From assembly GCF_000346465.2 (NCBI RefSeq), contig NC_034012.1:5050081-5114080 (forward strand): a stretch of DNA of 64,000 nucleotides, written 5' to 3'. This stretch comes from Prunus persica (Eukaryota > Streptophyta > Magnoliopsida > Rosales > Rosaceae). This document shows positions 57,067 to 64,000 of the stretch, piece by piece. Each line of letters begins with the position of its first letter. Within the stretch, counting starts at the first letter, position 1. The notes beneath the pieces were generated by a model, which was not told where the DNA came from, did no database searches, and saw only the letters and a list, made by a program, of their open reading frames with translations. The position numbers and the translations under genes were made by a program.

Positions 57067-57195
57067 TCACTCGTCTTCAGCTATCGTCCTCTTCTCACTC
57101 ACATAAACCCCATTGAGAAACTTCCTAATATCCTTGTTCTTCACATGGCACTTCAGGTTTATGAGAGCAGCAGACCTCGACACCAACGCAGACCC
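57067..57195 (-). pseudogene. RPL9: 3' fragment of 60S ribosomal protein L9 gene (uL6)
   Basis: The - strand encodes [20 protein letters not shown] then [12 protein letters not shown] and a stop at 57069-57067. This is the highly conserved C-terminus of cytosolic ribosomal protein L9. Only about 43 codons remain; the upstream part is missing and the fragment abuts the GC-rich minisatellite directly. Substitutions such as L for the usual Q in LINQK and an altered C-terminal tail fit decay. Confidence 0.8.
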
Positions 57196-57445
57196 ACCCT
57201 GGCTCCCAGACCCGCCTAGACCCGCCCAGGCCGCCTAGGCTCCGCCTAGATCCGCCCAGACCGCCTAGGCTCCGCCTAGATCCGCCCAGACCGCCTAGGC
57301 GCCGCCAGATCTGCCTAGACCCGCCCAGGCAGCCTAGATCCCCCCAGACCGCTTAGGCGCCGCCTCGATCCGCCCAGACCGCCTAGGCCCCACTCAGACC
57401 TCCTAGGGGCCGCCTAGATCGTCTCAGACCGCCTAACTACGAGTT
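57196..57445. repeat. GC-rich minisatellite, 30-bp unit of CCGCCTAGA words
   Basis: About eight 30-bp units, each made of three 10-bp words (CCGCCTAGGC, TCCGCCTAGA, TCCGCCCAGA), get more diverged towards the right. The GC content is far above the surroundings. Related islands lie at 6528-6578 and 60218-60290. Confidence 0.85.
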
Positions 57446-57559
57446 CGAGTCTCTATCCATGGCTACCATGGCATGCAATTTACGTATGTTTATGATTTTG
57501 CAATTTCTTTTTTTTGTTTGTTTAAATGGAAAAACGATTATCACAGAGTTTCTTCTAAG

Positions 57560-58280
57560 GATTTTAAGATTTTATAGCATCAGAGTTGTTATCATAGTGG
57601 AGATTTCAATAGTTGGATGACATTTATAGTATAGCCGGACGGCTATAATCTTTAAATATACAATTTTGTCATATTATTTTAGGGTTCAGGGCTAAAATAC
57701 CACTTCAGCTAATGGAGCTACAGTTATTTCTTCAATTATTTTATTTATACAACCGATATTGTGGAATGAGAATTTAAATTCTTTCTGATACCTCACATTC
57801 TAATGATTTCCGGCTATTAGCCCATTGCGCAAGAATAAAAAACGGATTTTATTTATGAGAAATAATACTGGTTAAACCCATAAATACAACAACAAAAATA
57901 GGGATCCACCAACATCTTGTGGATCAAAGAATGTTGAATTTCATAGTATAAAATTGCTTGTATAAGAAATTACTTTCTAAAATGTATCCATTGTAATTAT
58001 GAACTGAACCCAATTACAACCTTTTTCTCATTGCACTTGACAACCCTGATCTTGCTTTGAGATACATCAGTATATTCTCTGTATATGAAAATTTGGATAC
58101 AAAACATTCTAATGAGACAACGAAGAGAAGAGTTTTGAAATAAATTGAAGTTATCAAAGGTCATATGGCATTAATATATATATATATATACGAACTATTC
58201 TAAATGAGATTTCAAACAACGTGTTAGATGAGAAGAAACATCTCATTCTTACATATATAATACCCACGTGCACATGAAAT
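57560..58280 (+). repeat. Duplicated spacer segment, copy 1
   Basis: Matches 60291-61300 in the same orientation: GCATCAGAGTTGTTATC, a GTATAGCC palindrome, then about 600 bp (57657-58270 against 60660-61262). The second copy has about 190 bp more at 60345-60535. No coding sequence is visible. Confidence 0.75.
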
Positions 58281-58554
58281 TCCCAATGTTAAAGAGGGGA
58301 AAAAAAACAAAACAAGATAAACAATACAGGAAAGAGGCATGGACTAACAACATTCAAGGGTGCTCAGCATCCCCGATTACCATATCTAACTAATCAACTG
58401 ATATGCTAGCTGTCGAATGTAATAATATAAACAAGGCAGAATGCCCAATTCGCACTAGCACTCGTCTTCTATTCTAGGCAAGTACTACTGCTAAGAAGTC
58501 AGAATTGTAACTACTAAAGAAGAATACCTGCACGACCCTTTGCAGAAGATGCAT

Positions 58555-58920
58555 GCAAGTAATTGAGCTTCAAATCCACCCACTATTAGCACATGTATCT
58601 ATCATGGCCTGGATGATTCGCATACTTCGATCCAATACTGACTTCAAGTCTGTGATGTAATCACTGATTGGTAATTCTAACTGCGAGAAATGTGCTTGAA
58701 TGCAGAATTCATGCATGGTTAGAGAATAAAACGATGAGAGAACTAAAAAGCAAAACGACATGAATTCTTTATTCGAAAAACATATAGTTGAAGACAACTC
58801 TGACCTGAAATAGCAGATTGGATTTGACATGTGGATCATCTAAGCGGTCCTTATCCACTTTATATCAAACTCAGGTTCAGTATTGTCCAAGCCATAGTAA
58901 GCTGGATTAAACATCTGTAG
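58555..58920 (-). pseudogene. Two-exon fragment of a DExH14/ASCC3-type RNA helicase
   Basis: One exon (about 58804-58918) reads MFNPAYYGLDNTEPEFDIK, a frameshift, then DRLDDPHVKSNLLFQ. A GT donor and an AG acceptor separate it from the next exon (58565-58690), AHFSQLELPISDYITDLKSV then LDRSMRIIQAMIDTCANSGW. These are Sec63-domain motifs of Ski2-like helicases of the Brr2/ASCC3 family. In the full gene many more residues lie between NPAYYGL and DRLDD, so the fragment has an internal deletion. It is a relic with splice sites retained, not a gene. Confidence 0.75.
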
Positions 58921-58924
58921 AAAA

Positions 58925-60215
58925 CTACGCTCATGTAAGATTTTGTACAGCTTAATAAATCAAATACTAAGGCACATTTAAAGGCTTTTAACTTGTGTCT
59001 TCACCACATTTAAGTACAAGAGGATCATTGTCACAGCAGCAATGCAAATGATGGGCGTTCTGAACTTTAACAGCAAAAAAAAGATAGGTGTAGAGTATTG
59101 AAAAAATAAAAAGGAAAATGGTTTATTGATTAGATTTAGGACTGCAAGACTTCATCCATTGACTTTATTTGATTTTCTGATATTCAAAACCCCAAACAAC
59201 CTGATTCCTAGTATTTGAGGCAAATATTCAGAAAGTAATATGATTCGTGTTTATTGACTGTTAGGCGCGGCCGGATTGTGACGGACATATACTCCCATCT
59301 TTGTTGTAGAATCTGAGCAACTGTTGATTATAAAAGGAGAAAAGCATGTAATCTGATTTTCACATATTTCTTTCTTTCCATTTTTTATTCTATATAGTCA
59401 CGTGTGACCAAAACCATCATTTGCAATATATCTGTGATTGATATTGGAAAATCAACATATCTCTTTGTTTTCCAATCATAATATTATGTTCCCTGCAACT
59501 GCAAGAGAATCAACACTTGCGTAAATTTGTTCTGAAGAACAGCTGCTGCAATATACTCCTGCTAGAAACCTTTGTGAATATAGGAACCAAATGAAAAAGA
59601 TAGCGCAACAAATTTGGCCTTACCTCAATAATGACCAGATGATGATCTAGAAGGTTTACACCTCATGCCAATGTGCTGGTACAAAAACCAATACCTATAA
59701 TTTAATACATATGCCTAATCAGTATATAGATTAAGAAAATGATCTTTTTATATTTTCCTAATGTGTTTTTCAGGAAAGACTCATGCTTGTTGAGGTAAAA
59801 CAGAAATGCCTGAATCTTGTTCCTCAACCAGAGATCTATCTTTGTCATTTAGACCGGCATGGTGTAATCCAATGCCGAACTGCAAGGTGTGCCTCAGGTT
59901 AAAGAACCATCTGCTGGGCTTCTTCTGGTATACTAAGAAACTGCCTTGGATGTTCACCTGACGTTGCCAACTTCAATAACAGAAAAGCACACAAAAAATT
60001 GAATCAACGCAGCAGCCGAAACCGAAGAAAAAAAAAAATCCAAGCTTGAGTTGAGAGAGAGGCTCAAGACTGAGTATTTGAATTTTGAAGATTGGACTGC
60101 GAGTGCAAGCTTCGTGTTCGTTTCTCTGTCTCTTTATTTCACTCGCGCACCACATTCCTCTGCGAGTGCAAGCTTCGTCTGTCTTCATTTGGAAAAAAAA
60201 AAAAAAAAGGAAGCT
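58925..60215. other. Intergenic, no gene seen
   Basis: AT-rich DNA. From 59995 to 60190, GCAGCAGCCGAAA, a run of A, CCAAGCTTGAGTTGAGAG and GAGTGCAAGCTTCGTGTTCG form a segment that recurs, diverged, at 60380-60530. Its GAGTGCAAGCTTCG word also occurs twice within it. It may be an old 5' leader, but no frame follows. Confidence 0.4.
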
Positions 60216-60217
60216 CA

Positions 60218-60290
60218 GACCCGCCCAGGCCGCCTAGATCCGCCTAGGTGCCGCCTAGATCGGCCCATGCCACCTAGACGCCGCCTAACT
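60218..60290. repeat. CCGCCTAG repeat, second copy
   Basis: About 70 bp of the same GC-rich words as 57196-57445, again followed by GCATCAGAGTTGTTATC, so it belongs to the duplicated spacer. Confidence 0.8.
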
Positions 60291-60547
60291 ACTTATAGCA
60301 TCAGAGTTGTTATCTTAGTGGAGATTTCAATAGCTGAACGACATTTGATGGTTTTCATAGAGAGTGTCCAATCCAATCCAATCAATGCAGCAGCTGAAAT
60401 GAAAGAAAAAATTTCGAAGCTTGAGTTGAAAGAGAGAGAAAGAGGCTCAATACCGAGTCTTTGAAGCTTGGAAGCGCTTATAGAGAAACGAAATGGCGGT
60501 GACTGTGTGAGTGCCAGCTTCGTGTTTGTTTGGAAATATATTTAAAG

Positions 60548-60654
60548 AGTATAGCCGAGCGGTATACATTTAAAATATTCGAATATATTCAAACCGTAGA
60601 GCGGCTATACCATTAAAATAATATATTTAACCTGTATAGCCGCCCGGCTATACT
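60548..60654. repeat. Three GTATAGCC palindromes near CAD copy B
   Basis: Words at 60548-60567, 60593-60610 and 60634-60654; the last is GTATAGCCGCCCGGCTATAC. They belong to the same family as 53017-53330. Confidence 0.75.
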
Positions 60655-61384
60655 CTTTGAATATACAATTTTGTTATGTTATTTTAGGGTTTAGAGCTAA
60701 AATACCACTTTAGGTAATTAGGATAGAGATATTTCTTCAATTATTTTATAAATACCAGTGATATTGGGGAATAAGAATTTAAATTCTTTCCGATACCTCT
60801 CATTCTAATGATTTTCAGCTATTAGTCCATTAGGCAAGAATAAAAAATGGATTTTATTTATAAGAAATATTACGGGTTAAACCCATAAATACAACAACAA
60901 AAAATAGGGATCCATTTTGGGGATAAAAGAATCTTGAATTTCAGAGCATAAAATTGCTTGTGTAAGAATTTACTTTCTAAAATGTATCCATGGTAATTAT
61001 GAACTAAACTCAATGACAGCCTTTTTCTCATTGCACTTGACAACCTGCTCTTCTTCTTTGAGATACATCAATATAATCTCTGCACATGAAAAATTGGATA
61101 CAAAACATTCTAATGAGACAACGAAGAGAAGAGTTTAGAAATAAATTGAAGGTATCAGAGGTCATATGGCATTGATATATATACGAACTATTTTAAATGA
61201 GATTTCAAACAACGTGTTAAATGAGAAGTAGCATCTCATTCTTACATATACCATATCCACGTGCACCTGAAATTCCCAATGTTAAGAGGGGAGAAAAGTG
61301 CAATACCTCTCTTGTATCTCGCAAGAGTAGGAGATCCAACCTTTCATGAGGACGCTGATTTGATAAAGAAGCAAGCTGCATCCA

Positions 61385-62255
61385 ATCATACATTAATACC
61401 GGCAAACTATCCATTGGCTTCGGCAGTCCCTCTACTTTGTGCTGGAATGACTGTTTATGCTTCGATGGTACGCCATAAGATGAACCAACCTGGTAAATCT
61501 CTAGGGGTGATTGGCCTTGGTGGCCTAGGTCACGTGGCAGTGAAGTTTGGCAAGGCATTTGGTTTGAATGTAACAATTTTCAGCACTAGCATATCCAAGA
61601 AAGAGGAAGCTTTAAGTCAGCTGGATGCAGATAACTTTGTGGTCTCATCTGACAGAAATCGGATCAAGGTAAAAATACATAAAGTTTCTTACCTCATCAC
61701 ATGAACAATAGAAAAAAATAGTGGAAATGATGGCTTATCCTATTGGTTTAGTATTTATCGGTTATTGTTTGCTATGTAGGCCCTGGTGAAGTCAGTAGAC
61801 TTTATAATTGATGTAGCATCTGGTGATCACCCTTTTGATCCATACATGGAACTAATGAAACTGGTGGAGTTCTGGTCTTATGGTGGGATTCCCCAGTGAA
61901 GTCAAAATCAGTCCTGCCAACCTTCATATCGGTACATTTGCATGTTTCAAATGATTGAAATGACAGTTTTATATATCCAACTGTTATTGCAATTGCAAGT
62001 ATATATAATGAACTCCATGCATTGGCCTTTTGGCAGGTATGAAAACCTTTTCTGGTAGTGTAACAGGTGGAACAAAGGATATCCAAGAAATGATAGATTT
62101 CTTTACTTCAAATGGAATTCATCCAATGATTGAAATAATTCCAATTCAATCTGCAAATGAAGCTATTGAGAGGCTACTAAAAAGTGTTGTGATATACCGG
62201 TTGAGAGGCTACTAAAAAGTGTTGTGATATACCGGTTTATGATTGATATTGAAAA
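61385..62255 (+). pseudogene. CAD/mannitol-dehydrogenase-like gene, broken copy B
   Basis: Homology to the family begins near 61404 ([20 protein letters not shown]) and covers the NAD(P)-binding region ([20 protein letters not shown], then [19 protein letters not shown]). An intron from about 61669 follows, then ALVKSVDFIIDVASGDHPFD; one A is lost near 61858, giving LVEFWSYGG instead of TGGVLVL, and the frame returns at VGFPSEVK. The last exon (MKTFSGSVTGGTKDIQEMID) ends in the same 35-bp duplication as copy A. Both zinc-binding exons are absent: the 5' part is replaced by unrelated sequence ([16 protein letters not shown] at about 61316-61365). Not functional. Confidence 0.87.
62166..62235 (+). 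repeat. 35-bp tandem duplication in CAD copy B last exon
   Basis: Same unit and position as in copy A (62166 and 62201). The duplication therefore happened before the two CAD/WAT1 blocks separated. Confidence 0.95.
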
Positions 62256-62539
62256 CTCCCTGAAATGACACCATGAAAGAGAACAAGGATTTCTCTTGTT
62301 GATTTGTATTAACAAGTTCATATGGATTGGATTGTAGGGCTCAAACCATTATCAATTTGGCAATCATTTATAGTTAGGTGGTGTGCATTTACCTCTGTGA
62401 AATTTTATCTGGGATTGATCTTCTGTATAATGTGTAAAAAGAAACTGAACTCTTATGATCATGTCCTTTCTCTAGTGACTAGATTTATGACTGAAATATC
62501 ATTCTCAAGCACTTTAATGTCTTCAAGTACCCCTTTTCC

Positions 62540-64000
62540 ATTCTCTGTCTGTTCAGCAACAAGATTGTCTTTCCTTCTTTCCCCACATCACACAGTAAAG
62601 GCCCACGATAATGAGAAACGCCCCAATCAAGCTGCACACCACCACTTACACAAAATCCACATTAAATTTGTGACTAATTTTCATGACAAACAAACTACCG
62701 TGATAGAATGGACAAGTGAAACCATCAAATGTGGAAGTAGTAAGATGGAATAGGAAGAAGGGGTCTGTGTTCTTCAGGTTACCTGCCAAAGTGAAGTCGC
62801 TCTGCGAAAGATATTGCCGAGAACAATGCCACTATAATGATTGAAGTGGACTAAACATAGCTGCAAAGACTGGTCCCTTGTAACTGATGCACCATGTTTG
62901 CAGGTAGTAGGCCAATGCTGAGATTACAACTCCCTATTGCAAAAGTAAGGAGTGGATGAAGACCAGAACTTGTGACAGATTCAAACATATCTTATACCAA
63001 CAAGTAGAAAAACACCCAATAAGACACAACAAAATAGGATGTCCCATTTATTTACTTTACACACACACACACACAAAAGACAATGTTCTCTTCTACATGT
63101 CTTGCTGTGAGGTTTTTAAATCGAACTACAGATTCGGATAAGAATTTGCATGATCAATTGTTGAAATCAGCGTTGTCAGCCCAATAATAAGATATGAGAA
63201 AGAGAACACTCACGCAGTAGACGATGGTTGAAAGTTGCAGGTTCCACTCCAGTCTCCACGAAATTGGATTTCTTGCGAAAAACAGATCAAGAAAAGAAGA
63301 TTGCAACGACGCGAAAAAGTATATCATCGTGGTTAGCGATAATCGAGCAGTGTAGACTTCGGAGACCACAGCCTGTGAGACCAGAGAGCCGAAGTTGGAC
63401 AAAGAACTAAACTTGGACATTACATGACATAAAAGGGTGTCATCTTAATTCAATTATAAAATCACCTGGAGGATTAGCCATGCACTCCATGCAATATTAA
63501 TGTGACTCGTCAGAATAAGAAGAGCCCCCTTGATCCAGTTTTCCTTAACATGCCTCATCTCACCAACAGATATATTTATCAGTGGCCTCTTTACAAAACC
63601 TTTAAATAGGTATCCTCCTTTCCAGAAAGTGAAAACAAGAGAACCACCAATGCAGAAAAGTGTGCCATCCACCTTAGCTTGACCTCTAGCAGTTCTAAAC
63701 TTCAACTTCTCCAACCTGTGTAAGAACAAGCAAATTGCAGAACAGGAAAAAAGAACATTTATATTCCCCTTTCTAATTAAGCCAGGGAAAGGAAAGGACA
63801 GAGAATATACCCTAGTAGAACTGCCATTAGAAATGCCAAGCTGGGAATAACATTACTCAAGGCACATGCAACTGTTGGAGAAGTGTATGCTAAACCAGCA
63901 TAGTACACATTCAGATGGATGGTGGTTCCAAACAAGGCAAGCACAAAAAATTTGGCAGCTACAGAAAATGAGAGTGAAGGCCTTTGTTTCCTGCTTTACA
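62540..64000 (-). pseudogene. WAT1-related transporter, copy B (runs off the window)
   Basis: Near-identical to copy A over 62222-62895 and from about 63019 on. The exon with RTARGQAKVDGTLFCIGGSL is intact here through FKGFVKRPLINISVGEM, where copy A has a frameshift. The next exon (63211-63369) is also open. The exon GVVISALAYYLQTWCISYKG (about 62895-62935) is present, unlike in copy A, but both copies share the frameshift after FSPLQ, so it is probably broken too. The 5' part lies beyond the window, so a functional isoform cannot be ruled out. Confidence 0.8.

Larger units (their letters stand above)
61560..64000 (+). repeat. Segmental duplication, copy 2 of the CAD/WAT1 block
   Basis: Partner of 54112-56345, continuing past the window end. 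It contains the longer CAD middle part and the more complete WAT1 exon. Confidence 0.9.

Overview
This window is nuclear DNA from a eudicot plant. It has GT-AG introns, TATA-box promoters, AT-rich spacers, many microsatellites and MITEs, and nuclear genes for chloroplast and mitochondrial proteins. The high-copy repeats, including a complete Cassandra TRIM carrying a 5S-RNA-like sequence and LTRs beginning TGTAACATCCC, suggest Rosaceae (apple, pear or Prunus relatives). The species call is inference.

Left part (1-26 kb): three berberine-bridge-enzyme-like (BBE-like) FAD oxidase genes in repeat-rich DNA. Copies 1 (2500-4103) and 2 (13224-14825) form a tandem duplication on the + strand, with shared flanks (about 30-4540 and 12100-15283). 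Copy 3 (21804-23420) lies on the - strand and keeps the complete monolignol-oxidase-type active site. Copies 1 and 2 have lost the catalytic lysine, copy 2 also lacks the FAD-linking cysteine, and copy 1 has a frameshifted N-terminus. Between them lie a receptor-kinase fragment hit by a nested LTR and Cassandra insertion, several MITEs, a 3.5-kb probable solo LTR, and a small Helitron.

Middle part (26.7-50.4 kb): four well-preserved genes, all on the - strand. They are PATL4-type patellin (4 exons, 516 aa), TWINKLE organellar primase-helicase (21 exons, 699 aa), CLPP4 plastid Clp protease subunit (2 exons, 297 aa) and a TWINKY-like primase-only paralogue (13 exons, 391 aa). Every exon boundary was placed by splice sites and reading phase. 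From memory, the order BBE-like cluster, PATL4, TWINKLE, TWINKY matches Arabidopsis chromosome 1 (At1g30760 to At1g30660). CLPP4 is an extra gene lying between the two primase paralogues.

Right part (50.5-64 kb): a graveyard. It holds a MULE relic with a PB1-like domain, a field of short palindromes built on GTATAGCC, and two duplicated blocks each containing a broken CAD-like alcohol dehydrogenase (+) facing a broken WAT1/EamA transporter (-). Fragments of ribosomal protein L9 and of a DExH14/ASCC3-type helicase lie between them, along with GC-rich CCGCCTAG minisatellites. A 100-N assembly gap at 46698-46797 lies inside a Mutator-like inverted-repeat element.

Functionally, the intact genes cover secreted oxidation of alcohols (BBE-like copy 3), membrane/phosphoinositide traffic (patellin), organellar DNA replication (TWINKLE and its primase-only relative) and plastid protein turnover (CLPP4).
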